Assembly (NCBI GenBank): GCA_900318175.1
Contig: ONJQ01000013.1
Location: 1 to 62,088, forward strand
DNA from: an uncultured Bacteroidales bacterium
GTDB lineage: Bacteria > Bacteroidota > Bacteroidia > Bacteroidales > P3
DNA length: 62,088 nt
Reading direction: 5' to 3'
A program made the translations under genes and the position numbers. Within the stretch, counting starts at the first letter, position 1. The number at the start of each line of letters is the position of its first letter. Below the pieces are notes generated by a model. It made no database searches. It was given only the letters and a program-made list of their open reading frames with translations, and was not told the DNA's origin. Positions 1 to 7,468 of this stretch are shown here, one piece after another.

Positions 1-840
1 AGCGGGTCAGTGCTTACCCAATGGATACCACCCCACTCGCACGTGGAATACAAGTGGTGCACCAGCCTTCCCCTCTTGAGAGGGGCCAGGGGTATGAAAA
101 AAACAGAAGAAAACATACCCCCGACCCCTTAGAAAAGGGGAGAGCGCGGCGGCGAGTCATTGCTTACCCAATGGATACCACCCTACTTGAACGTGGAATA
201 CAAGTGGTGCGCCAGCCTTCCCCTCTTGAGAGGGGCCAGGGGTATGAAAAAAAACAGAAGAAAACATACCCCCGACCCCTTTGAAAAGGGGAGAGCGCGG
301 CAGCGGGTCAGTGCTTACCCAATGGATACCACCCCACTCGCACGTGGAATACAAGTGGTGCACCAGCCTTCCCCTCTTGAGAGGGGCCAGGGGTATGAAA
401 CCGACCCCTTTGAAAAGGGGAGGGCGCGGCGGCGGGTCAGTGATTACCCGATGGAATGCTCCATGAATGCACAATTGATTGCTTCACGTCTGCACGTGGA
501 ATACAAGTGGTGCGCCAGCCTTCCCCTCTTGAGAGGGACTAGGGGTATGAAAAAAACAGAAGAAAACATACCCCCGGCCCCTTTGAAATGGGGAGGGCGC
601 GGCGGCGGGTCAGTGCTTACCCAATGGATACCACCCTACTTACACTTAGTATACAAGTGGTGCGCCAGCCTTCCCCTCTTGAAAGGGGCCAGGGGTATGA
701 ATAAAAACAGAAGAAAACATACCCCCGACCCCTTTGAAAAGGGGAGGGCGCGGCGGCAGGTCAGTGCTTACCCAATGGACACCACCCTACTTGCACGTGG
801 AATACAAGTGGCGCGCCAGCCTTCCACTCACAAGAGGGGA
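1..840. repeat. Tandem array of ~150-bp palindromic repeat units
   Basis: Six head-to-tail copies are visible, anchored by the word TGCTTACCCA (TGATTACCCG in copy 4) at 11, 161, 312, 441, 614 and 765, giving periods of 150, 151, 129, 173 and 151 bp. Copy 3 lacks the A-rich centre; copy 4 carries about 22 extra bases near 455-490. Each full unit contains two short hairpins (CCCCTC-TTGA-GAGGGG, and CCCCTTT-GA-AAAGGGG), and the two halves are themselves imperfect inverted copies around an A-rich loop (GGGGTATG ... CATACCCC), so a unit could fold into a long hairpin. The last copy decays at about 840. The array probably continues beyond the left edge. Open frames across it are by-products of the repeats and are not called. 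Confidence 0.9.
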
Positions 841-858
841 TGTGCTGACGCACCACTT

Positions 859-983
859 TTGTTCCTCATGATCTTCCAAGACGGTTCGGGTTTTCTCCAG
901 TCGTTCTCCCTCAGTCGTTGGTTTAGTTCTCTAACATTTATCTAAGGTACGAGGAACAAATGAGGAACAAATGAGGAACGAAT
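859..983. repeat. 11-bp-phased repeat tract with inverted halves
   Basis: Three perfect or near-perfect 11-mers, GAGGAACAAAT, GAGGAACAAAT and GAGGAACGAAT, lie at 951-961, 962-972 and 973-983. To the left, words of the opposite orientation keep the same spacing (TTCTCC at 893 and 904). TTGTTCCTCAT at 859-869 is the exact reverse complement of 960-970, so the tract is an inverted repeat around a ~90-nt centre. Related tracts occur at 17011, 50474 and 53876. Confidence 0.75.
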
Positions 984-1053
984 GACCCAGAAGGAGCGAA
1001 CCCGGGGCGAAGATGGGGGAATCAACAAACGGGGGTGGAAAAAAGGTGCCACA

Positions 1054-1088
1054 TTTTTTATGTGTTAGGAAAAAAAGTAGTATCTTTG
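1054..1088 (+). promoter_or_regulatory. Bacteroides-type promoter of ftsE
   Basis: A -33 like TTTTTT (1054-1059) and a -7 box TATCTTTG (1081-1088) are separated by 21 nt, matching the Bacteroidota primary-sigma consensus (TTTG, 19-21 nt, TAnnTTTG). The ftsE ATG follows 20 nt after the -7 box. Confidence 0.7.
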
Positions 1089-1108
1089 CAAATTGAAATT
1101 CTGTAGCT

Positions 1109-1789
1109 ATGGATGCACCTATCATATCGCTAAGAGAGGTGGCTATCAGCCACGAAGACGGCCCGCTGCTGTCGCACGTCAACCTCACTGTGGCACCCGG
1201 AGAGTTTATTTACCTCATCGGGAGGAGCGGCGCGGGCAAGACGACGCTGCTGCGCACGCTCTACGCGGACCACGAGATTGACAGCGCCGAGGAGGCCTCG
1301 GTGTGCGGCTTCAACTTGATGCACATGAAAAACAGACAGGTGCCCCTGCTGCGCCGCAAGGTGGGCATAGTGTTCCAGAATTTCCGTTTGTTGAAGGATC
1401 GCAATGTGTATGAGAACCTGGCCTTTGTGCTGCATGCCACGGGATGGAAACGCTCCGAGATTGACAAGCAGATAATGGACACACTGAAGGCCGTGGGCAT
1501 CGAGGACAAGGCGCATGCCTCGGTATTCCAACTGTCGGAGGGTGAGCAACAACGAGTTGGCATTGCCCGTGCGCTAATCAACAATCCGACACTCATTCTG
1601 GCCGACGAGCCCACAGGGAACCTGGACCCCGCCACGTCGTCGGACATCATGCAGCTGCTGGTTGACCTGAACAAGCAGACGGGCACCACGATGCTCATCT
1701 CGTCGCACGACTTCATGATGATTGACAAATATCAGTCGCGCATGCTGGTCTGCGAAAACGGCTCGCTGTTCGACCCGCAGGCATGCTGA
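1109..1789 (+). CDS. ftsE: Cell division ATP-binding protein FtsE
   Basis: This 226-aa ABC ATPase would pair with the membrane protein FtsX to control peptidoglycan hydrolases at the septum. It shows Walker A GRSGAGKT (residues 38-45), Q-loop Q89, an ABC signature at 141-145, Walker B with the catalytic Glu (LADEP, 163-167) and a D-loop. Length and the EFIYLIG and NLDP contexts are typical of FtsE, although other small ABC ATPases (LolD, macrolide type) are close relatives. The signature reads LSEGE, not LSGGE or LSGGQ. No ftsX is next to it, unlike in proteobacteria. A promoter lies just upstream, so it is probably the first gene of its transcript. Confidence 0.88.
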   Translation: MDAPIISLREVAISHEDGPLLSHVNLTVAPGEFIYLIGRSGAGKTTLLRTLYADHEIDSAEEASVCGFNLMHMKNRQVPLLRRKVGIVFQNFRLLKDRNVYENLAFVLHATGWKRSEIDKQIMDTLKAVGIEDKAHASVFQLSEGEQQRVGIARALINNPTLILADEPTGNLDPATSSDIMQLLVDLNKQTGTTMLISSHDFMMIDKYQSRMLVCENGSLFDPQAC

Positions 1790-1927
1790 ACCATCGCTGA
1801 CGGAAAGGCCCGACCGCCCATTTGCAAAACGCTGACGTTGAGCGGATGCCGCTCAGAAAAGAATATTCGGAAATAAACAACAATAAAAGACGCAATGTTG
1901 CGTTATGTAGGTGTTTGAAAGTTGAAA

Positions 1928-3007
1928 ATGAAGATGAAGAAACATGTTTTGATAATCTGTTTAGCTGCGCTGATGCTTGTCCCGGCCAGCAACGTCCAGG
2001 CCCAATACCGCAAAAAGAGGGCCACGACGGAGATTGCCAAGGACGGCGAGAACAAACGCCAATGGCTTGGCCGCACGGCGGATACAAGCTGGCGTCCCAC
2101 GCTGGGAGGCCTCTACGAGCAGGTGACCAACACCGCCTCCGGCAAGAAGGGCAAGAAGACGGAACCCATCATCGACCCCTCCGGCAAACGGAAAGTGCGC
2201 GAGGCGGCTTACGACACGGTGTGGAAATTCACCTCGTTCGATGCCAAGACCTTCTATTTTATTGACTATGACTACAACCGCTTCCGCTCGCTGAAGTGGG
2301 AACGCGACAAAGACCGCGACTGGGGCAAGTTCGACCCGGTCATGGACTATCTTTCCAGTGCCGGCCGAATCCCTATGCACCTGTGCGCTGTGTTTGCCGT
2401 CAACCCCTCCATCAAAGACCAGGATTTGCACGACGAGCTGGTTGCCAAGGCGCAGATGGAGGCCGTCATCTCACTCGACTACTTCCGCGACATCCTCATT
2501 GAGAAGGAGATGAAGAACAAGGTGAGCTACAAGGTGGCCGAAATCGATTGGCGTTATTGGAAGGATGAGGCCTTCTACACCGAAGAGCAACCGACGGAGG
2601 ACCTGATTCGCGTAGGACTGATTTTTGACTTCAGCTCGAAGAAGATTGACCTGCTGCCAAGCGCAGCGCAGGGTTCCAAAGCCTTCCCCGAGATCAAGTT
2701 CTTCCCCAACGACGCCACCATTCAGGAGTCGTATGTGGCCGAATTAGACGAGCTGGCCACCTACCTGAAACAGGAGAAAGGCCTTGAAGTGCTGCTGACG
2801 GGCTACTGCGACAACGTGGGCACGGAGACTTACAACACCGGCCTTTCACGTCAACGCGCTGTGGAGGTGAAGAAAGCCCTGGTGCTGCGCGGCATCGACG
2901 AGCATCGCATCGAAGTGCTCTACAAGGGTGAGGACGACCCCGTGGGCGACAACAACACCCTGAGCGGACGCATGGCCAACAACCGCGTCACCGTGGTCAT
3001 CCAGTAA
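1928..3007 (+). CDS. OmpA-family cell-envelope protein
   Basis: This 359-aa secreted protein has a signal peptide ending near VQAQ, a ~220-residue N-terminal region that I do not recognise (basic start, many W/Y/D, segment around MHLCAVFAV), and a C-terminal OmpA-like peptidoglycan-binding domain (about residues 250-359; LTGYCDNVGTETYN, LSRQRA, NNRVTV). The OmpA domain should hold it to the cell wall in the periplasm. A TTG six bases upstream is in frame, but the ATG at 1928 is the more natural start. A FemAB-like gene follows 34 nt downstream on the same strand. The function of the N-terminal half is unknown. Confidence 0.75.
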   Translation: MKMKKHVLIICLAALMLVPASNVQAQYRKKRATTEIAKDGENKRQWLGRTADTSWRPTLGGLYEQVTNTASGKKGKKTEPIIDPSGKRKVREAAYDTVWKFTSFDAKTFYFIDYDYNRFRSLKWERDKDRDWGKFDPVMDYLSSAGRIPMHLCAVFAVNPSIKDQDLHDELVAKAQMEAVISLDYFRDILIEKEMKNKVSYKVAEIDWRYWKDEAFYTEEQPTEDLIRVGLIFDFSSKKIDLLPSAAQGSKAFPEIKFFPNDATIQESYVAELDELATYLKQEKGLEVLLTGYCDNVGTETYNTGLSRQRAVEVKKALVLRGIDEHRIEVLYKGEDDPVGDNNTLSGRMANNRVTVVIQ

Positions 3008-3041
3008 ACACGCCATCTGCCAGAAGAAATCTCAACATTAG

Positions 3042-3977
3042 TTGGGTAACAAGGAAATATACAAGAAGTTGTGCGAAACAGAGGGGTCTGCGATTCCTCT
3101 GTTTCTGCAATATTGGTGGATGGAGACCGTATGCGCCGGGAAGGAGTGGGACGTGGTCCTGGCCAAGGCACCGGACGGGAGGGTGGCAGCGGCCATGCCT
3201 TATCTGACGGGGAAGCGATGGGGGATGCGCTATGTGCTCCAGCCCCAGCTGACGCAGTACTGCGGGCCATGGTACAGGTCGAAGAGTGCGATGGGCGATG
3301 CCTCGGTGCAGTTCTCCGGCTATTTCAGCCATCATGGTTTCCTTTTCTTTTCGCAGAACTTTTCCCCTGCACTGAACGACGCTCGCCATTGGGGCGAATA
3401 CACCTATACGGAGCGCATCACCTACCGGATTGAAGACATCACCGACCCGCAGCGGGTGTTCGAGGGGTTTGACAAACAACGGCGGCAACGCCCCATCCGT
3501 CGAGCCGAGAAGGTACTTACAGTGGTCGAGGATGTGAAGCCCGAGGAGTTTGCCCGCTTCCATGCAGCCTATTGGGCTTCGCGCGGGCAGCACGACCTGC
3601 TGTCGCAGGAGTTTATCACCCATGTAGTGCGGACCGCCCTCGCGCGGCGGCAGGGCATGCTGCTCGGCGTGGCCGATGGCGAAGGGAAGATGCACGCCGC
3701 ACGGTTTGTGGTCTACGACAGCAACAGCGCCTATTCGCTCCTCTCCGCCCTCAACCCGGAGGGGCACCATAATGGAGCCTCTGCCCTACTCTTTTGGCGT
3801 ATGATTGAACGGCTGTCCGGCCAGACGCAAGCCTTTGATTTTGAAGGGAGCATGGACCCCAGCATTGCTTTCTCCTACAGCCTTTACGGGGCCCGGCCTG
3901 TGGGCTACCAGCATGTGGTGTACTACCGCAACAGACTGGTGGAACGGCTGTTCCGTACACTCAAGTTGAACATCTGA
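3042..3977 (+). CDS. FemAB/GNAT-like acyltransferase domain protein
   Basis: This ~311-aa protein resembles the FemAB-type, GNAT-fold proteins of Bacteroidota: an N-terminal part beginning KKLCETEGSAIPLFLQ, then a C-terminal half with FARFHAAYWASRG, GVADGEGKMHAARFVVYD and FDFEGSMDPSIAFSYS. FemAB proteins transfer amino acids to peptidoglycan and relatives acylate other envelope molecules; the actual substrate here is unknown. An in-frame stop at 3039-3041 forces a start at or after the TTG at 3042; the first ATG would remove the conserved N-terminus, so TTG is preferred. It lies between an OmpA-like gene and rlmH (27 nt spacing). Confidence 0.65.
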   Translation: MGNKEIYKKLCETEGSAIPLFLQYWWMETVCAGKEWDVVLAKAPDGRVAAAMPYLTGKRWGMRYVLQPQLTQYCGPWYRSKSAMGDASVQFSGYFSHHGFLFFSQNFSPALNDARHWGEYTYTERITYRIEDITDPQRVFEGFDKQRRQRPIRRAEKVLTVVEDVKPEEFARFHAAYWASRGQHDLLSQEFITHVVRTALARRQGMLLGVADGEGKMHAARFVVYDSNSAYSLLSALNPEGHHNGASALLFWRMIERLSGQTQAFDFEGSMDPSIAFSYSLYGARPVGYQHVVYYRNRLVERLFRTLKLNI

Positions 3978-4004
3978 CAATCCGACAATTATCTCTCAAA
4001 CAAA

Positions 4005-4478
4005 GTGAACATCAAACTCATCGTCATCTCAAAGACCGACCAGCCCTACCTGCAAGAGGGTATTGACATATATGTCAAACGGTTGCGGCACTATACAAAC
4101 TTCGAAATCGAAGTGATCCCCGCACTGAAAGACCAGAAAGGAGCGTCGCCGGACGAAATCAAGGAGCGCGAAGCGGCACTGCTGCTCAAACGCCTGGAGG
4201 GAGCGGACCGCATTGTCCTGCTGGACGAACACGGCAAGGAGCACACGTCGGTGGGTTTTTCGCAATACTTACAAAAACAGATGAATGCCGGCATACGGAC
4301 GCTGGTGTTTGTTGTGGGCGGGGCATTTGGGTTTGCCCCCTCGGTCTACGCCGCCGCAAGCGACAAGATTTCCCTTTCACAGATGACTTTCAATCACCAG
4401 ATGGTGCGACTGTTCTTTGTCGAACAGCTGTATCGTGCCTTCACCATCCTACGCCATGAGCCTTACCACAACGAGTAG
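4005..4478 (+). CDS. rlmH: 23S rRNA (pseudouridine1915-N3)-methyltransferase RlmH
   Basis: This 157-aa SPOUT-class methyltransferase would methylate pseudouridine 1915 in helix 69 of 23S rRNA using S-adenosylmethionine. It is full length for the family. The trefoil-knot SAM loop is seen as VVGGAFGF (usually GGPYG or GGAYG) and the highly conserved C-terminus as FNHQMVRLFFVEQLYRA followed by HEPYHNE. The start is GTG at 4005; no ATG fits the conserved N-terminus. Confidence 0.95.
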   Translation: MNIKLIVISKTDQPYLQEGIDIYVKRLRHYTNFEIEVIPALKDQKGASPDEIKEREAALLLKRLEGADRIVLLDEHGKEHTSVGFSQYLQKQMNAGIRTLVFVVGGAFGFAPSVYAAASDKISLSQMTFNHQMVRLFFVEQLYRAFTILRHEPYHNE

Positions 4479-4553
4479 TGGCACACGCGTTGGGCATCGC
4501 CCCTACCCTACGGAGCAACACCTTGGCTGCGGAAAGGGTCGGGAAACAAAGCG

Positions 4554-5327
4554 TTAGAGAATCTTCTTCAGAGGAGCAGTGCGGAAGGCCATGGTGTCGA
4601 TGTAACGCCCATCCTCGCCCTTCAACGCCTTTTGGAACTCGCTGAAATTGCGGTGTTCCATGTAGATGACATTGTACACATCGCCCACATTGTCAATAAA
4701 ATGGGCATCGCTATCGGTGATGAAGTTGAACCGCTTGAGGTAGGCGAACTTCTTGAGCATCTCCTCCCGCGTGGTGAAACGGTTAATCTCCAAGCCGTCG
4801 GCCTTCAAGTCCGGAGGGACAAAACCCAGCTGGCTGGTCAGCGATGTGGTACCCTTGTTGATATGTGCCGGCACAAAGAGGCCTCCGATGCGGTGCACCT
4901 CCTCATAAATGCCTTCGATGTCCACGTCTATTGCATTCAGCAGGTGGTACTCCTCCTCGCCCACAATCTCATCGTTCTCGTCCACAATCAGTTGGTAGCC
5001 GAACCTGTCCTCGTCGTTAGGAATGGGTGGCAGGTGGGCATCGAGAAACTCCTGGAACTCATCCAGCTGTTCATCCGTCTCGAAATACGAGAGGCAGTGA
5101 GTCTCCTCCTGCGAGGTGACCTCAACACCACCCAACACAAACAGGCCGTTGTCGCGTCCTATCTTCTGGGTCACCTTCACCTGCCTTGTGGTGTTGTGGT
5201 CGCTGATGGCAATCATGTCCAGCCCGCGCGCCAACGCCCGATGGACGATAGCCGAAGGGCTCATCTCCAAATCGCCACACGGCGACAGCACCGTGTGAAT
5301 ATGCAGGTCGGCCTTAAAAGGTGTCAT
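4554..5327 (-). CDS. PHP-domain metal-dependent phosphoesterase
   Basis: This 257-aa PHP-fold protein begins with the metal-binding HIH motif (H9 and H11), followed by AISDHNT and GVEVTSQEE. PHP enzymes are trinuclear-metal phosphatases or phosphodiesterases. Bacterial members of this type often lie in gene clusters with DRTGG proteins and [FeFe] hydrogenases. Here it is directly downstream of a DRTGG gene (34 nt gap) in one transcript. The ATG at 5327 is chosen over an in-frame TTG at 5357 because the conserved domain starts immediately after it. Substrate unknown. Confidence 0.85.
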   Translation of the reverse strand: MTPFKADLHIHTVLSPCGDLEMSPSAIVHRALARGLDMIAISDHNTTRQVKVTQKIGRDNGLFVLGGVEVTSQEETHCLSYFETDEQLDEFQEFLDAHLPPIPNDEDRFGYQLIVDENDEIVGEEEYHLLNAIDVDIEGIYEEVHRIGGLFVPAHINKGTTSLTSQLGFVPPDLKADGLEINRFTTREEMLKKFAYLKRFNFITDSDAHFIDNVGDVYNVIYMEHRNFSEFQKALKGEDGRYIDTMAFRTAPLKKIL

Positions 5328-5360
5328 GACGTTCCTTTCTGCGGCACGTGGCCGCAATGG

Positions 5361-5696
5361 TCAGTTCTTCAGCAGTTCGTAAATCTTACCAGCGGTCTCG
5401 AAAGTCTCCATCGTGGTGCTCAGGAAGGGGATACCCTCATCGTTGCTCTGCTCCAGGGTGTCTTCAGAAGCCGTCTGCCCTTTCACCAGAATCACACAGG
5501 CAAGTTCCTTCAGCGAGGCGATAGCCATCACATTCTTATGCACCTGCAGGGTCACCCACACGTTGCCCATCTCGGCGTTGCCCATCACGTCGCTCAGCAG
5601 GTCTGACACGTAGCAACCCTCTATCTCGCGGTCCAACCCGTTGGCACCGGAAAGCACCTTCAGGTTCAGTTTTTCTACAAGTTCTCTTACTTTCAT
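5361..5696 (-). CDS. DRTGG-domain protein (copy 1)
   Basis: This 111-aa protein consists only of a DRTGG-type domain (regulatory domain also found in phosphotransacetylase and CBS-domain proteins): KVRELVEKLNLKVLSG at the start, then SDLLSDVMGNAE and GIPFLSTTMETFETAGKIYELL. The domain is thought to be regulatory; no catalytic residues are evident. A paralogue of the same length lies at 49748-50089 next to an HATPase and a hydrogenase-like sensor. It is the first gene of a two-gene unit with the PHP gene, with a -7 box 28 nt upstream. Confidence 0.8.
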   Translation of the reverse strand: MKVRELVEKLNLKVLSGANGLDREIEGCYVSDLLSDVMGNAEMGNVWVTLQVHKNVMAIASLKELACVILVKGQTASEDTLEQSNDEGIPFLSTTMETFETAGKIYELLKN

Positions 5697-5723
5697 AGTC
5701 GTTGTGTTTTATGTTTCGATGTG

Positions 5724-5731
5724 CAAAAGTA
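5724..5731 (-). promoter_or_regulatory. -7 box for DRTGG-PHP transcript
   Basis: Reading the minus strand, TACTTTTG (5731 to 5724) matches TAnnTTTG and lies 28 nt before the DRTGG start codon. A matching -33 is not clear. Confidence 0.5.
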
Positions 5732-5791
5732 CAATTTTTTTTCCAATTAAGCGTTATTCCTGCGAAAAAAAACTTAAAATCCACAAAACAC

Positions 5792-6199
5792 ATGCAGTTC
5801 AATCTCACCTATAGCGAAGTCGGACAATTCATTCTTGACAAGACCGGGAAAGAGCTACCCCTTGCCTACGGCGGTCCCCACACCCTCCGCATCTCATACA
5901 AAGTGCCCCTGATGGGCTCTGTGGGTCTCGATGTCAACGTGGACAGCATCAATGGCTCAGACATCTTCCTCTCCTACGGCGGCGGGGCCGGAGTAGAGTT
6001 CATGGTACGCACCGCCCTCGGCCAGTTCAAGAAGCAGCAGCAGGGAGCCGACATCCTCGACATCCTTGACGGCAACCGCCTCATGCTGGCCCTTGGCCGC
6101 AGCAGCCAGCTCAGCCCTGTATTCGACCGAATCACCCTCAAGGACATCCATTTCGACGAGCATTCGCTCATGGTGGACTTTGTTCCCAAAAGCATTTAA
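5792..6199 (+). CDS. Conserved hypothetical protein
   Basis: This 135-aa protein has no signal peptide or membrane segment that I can see. It starts MQFNLTYSEVGQFI, is rich in hydrophobic/polar alternation (DVNVDSINGSDIFLSY) and ends DIHFDEHSLMVDF, suggesting a mostly beta cytoplasmic protein. The frame is open further upstream, but the upstream stretch runs through the AT-rich divergent promoter region, so the ATG at 5792 is chosen. It is transcribed away from the DRTGG-PHP unit and 75 nt ahead of the MBL-fold gene. Function unknown. Confidence 0.6.
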   Translation: MQFNLTYSEVGQFILDKTGKELPLAYGGPHTLRISYKVPLMGSVGLDVNVDSINGSDIFLSYGGGAGVEFMVRTALGQFKKQQQGADILDILDGNRLMLALGRSSQLSPVFDRITLKDIHFDEHSLMVDFVPKSI

Positions 6200-6274
6200 C
6201 ACCCCTCTACAGGCAGACCGCCGCGAGTAATTGAATGCATAATCACATCTGATTATTTATAGTTCATCGTCACC

Positions 6275-6973
6275 ATGCAACTACACTACATCTACCACAG
6301 CTGTTTCGTGGCTGAAGAAGAGGACTGCCTGATAGTCTTCGACTATTGGCGTGACCCACAGGGGCTCCTCGCCACCCTCCTGGACGGGGCCGCGGGCAAA
6401 GAGGTCTACTTCATCATCTCCCATTTCCACCAGGACCACTACAACCCCGACATCCCCCAGTGGTGCGCCGAGCACGCCAATTGGCACATCCTCCCCTCCT
6501 ACGACACCGTCCGCCGGCGTCGCATCGACAAGAGTCTGCCACTTGCCGTGCTGCGTTTCGGTGAGAGCGTCCACACCCCTCATTTCCAGCTCAAGGCCTA
6601 CCACTCCACCGATGTGGGAGTCTGCACCCTCCTCACCCTCCGCGACGGCACCACCCTCTTCCATGCCGGCGACTGCAACAACTGGCGTTTCCCGCCCGCC
6701 GCGGACCCCAGCGATGCTGACCTCGTCAAGGTGACCGACGACCAGATGGAAAAACTCTACCTCTCCATCCTGCGCGACATCCGCCACGACCTTGCCGATG
6801 CCGACGGCAACAGCCCGTCCGGCAGCAGAGCCCTGCCCACAATCACCCACGCCATGTTCCCCGTCGACCCGCGCCTTGGGCAGGAGATGCTCCGCGGTCT
6901 CTTCCAACTGCTGGAAGCCGTCCATGTGGAGCACCTGCACCCTATGCATTACAGCTGGGGGCTCGACGCCTGA
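6275..6973 (+). CDS. MBL-fold metallo-hydrolase
   Basis: This 232-aa protein carries the metallo-beta-lactamase fold signature HxHxDH (H50, H52, D54, H55 in HFHQDH), a later GDCNNW (second metal Asp) and a C-terminal HPMH that may supply the last ligand. The family includes hydrolases and oxidoreductases with many substrates; it resembles the short L-ascorbate-6-phosphate-lactonase-like group, but the substrate is not predictable. It is the last gene before a strong terminator. Confidence 0.8.
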   Translation: MQLHYIYHSCFVAEEEDCLIVFDYWRDPQGLLATLLDGAAGKEVYFIISHFHQDHYNPDIPQWCAEHANWHILPSYDTVRRRRIDKSLPLAVLRFGESVHTPHFQLKAYHSTDVGVCTLLTLRDGTTLFHAGDCNNWRFPPAADPSDADLVKVTDDQMEKLYLSILRDIRHDLADADGNSPSGSRALPTITHAMFPVDPRLGQEMLRGLFQLLEAVHVEHLHPMHYSWGLDA

Positions 6974-7007
6974 GGCAACTACCATTTTCCCCTGACTTTA
7001 ACAATAG

Positions 7008-7044
7008 CGGAGGAGCTCGTCCTGATGAGCTCCTCCGTTTCTTT
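7008..7044 (+). terminator. Rho-independent terminator
   Basis: A perfect 11-bp stem (CGGAGGAGCTC, 7008-7018, with its complement at 7027-7037), an 8-nt loop and TTTCTTT follow the MBL-fold gene by 34 nt. Confidence 0.9.
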
Positions 7045-7468
7045 AAGGTCTGGAGGCAGACACCCGTTTCACATTTATCCCCATTGCAATGGGGAAAGTG
7101 CCTGGGTCACTTATGCTATATCAGCAGAAAGAAGGATTGAAACAGAAAAAATGCTTAAAATCTGTTAAAAAAGCGTCACGGAATTGTTTTTTCACGTCTT
7201 TATGTCGAGAGAGTCGAAGCAAAGAACTGTTAATAAATCAAAAAAAATCCACGGTTGGGGGTATCCAAACGGGAGGCAAAGACTCTTATAGAGCAGAGGG
7301 CTGGAAATTTCAGAGGTGAGTAGTCGAGATAAAGAATGTTAATGCATGTAAGAAAAAGCTGCCCCGAACGTCAACAGGAAGAGAGGTTGCAATCGAGCAG
7401 AAGGGCCGAAAGCCAACAACTGACACAAAATATTCAAAACGATAATAAAACAACAAATACAATAACCC
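7045..7468. other. Intergenic region with a perfect palindrome
   Basis: No gene is supported here. The only clear structure is a perfect 16-bp palindrome, CCCCATTGCAATGGGG, at 7079-7094, which could be an operator or a short hairpin. No convincing TAnnTTTG promoter was found before the large gene at 7469. The open frame 7089-7319 has poor composition and is not called. Confidence 0.5.

Noticed and set aside
1-840. Possible CRISPR array
   Set aside because: Units are ~150 bp and repeated along nearly their whole length; there are no short identical repeats with unique spacers and no cas genes.
21-945. Open reading frames across the repeat array
   Set aside because: They exist on several frames and both strands only because the repeats lack stops; products are the repeat translated.
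7089-7319. 76-aa frame between terminator and T9SS gene
   Set aside because: Lys/Ser-rich, no similarity to anything known and no promoter; likely chance.
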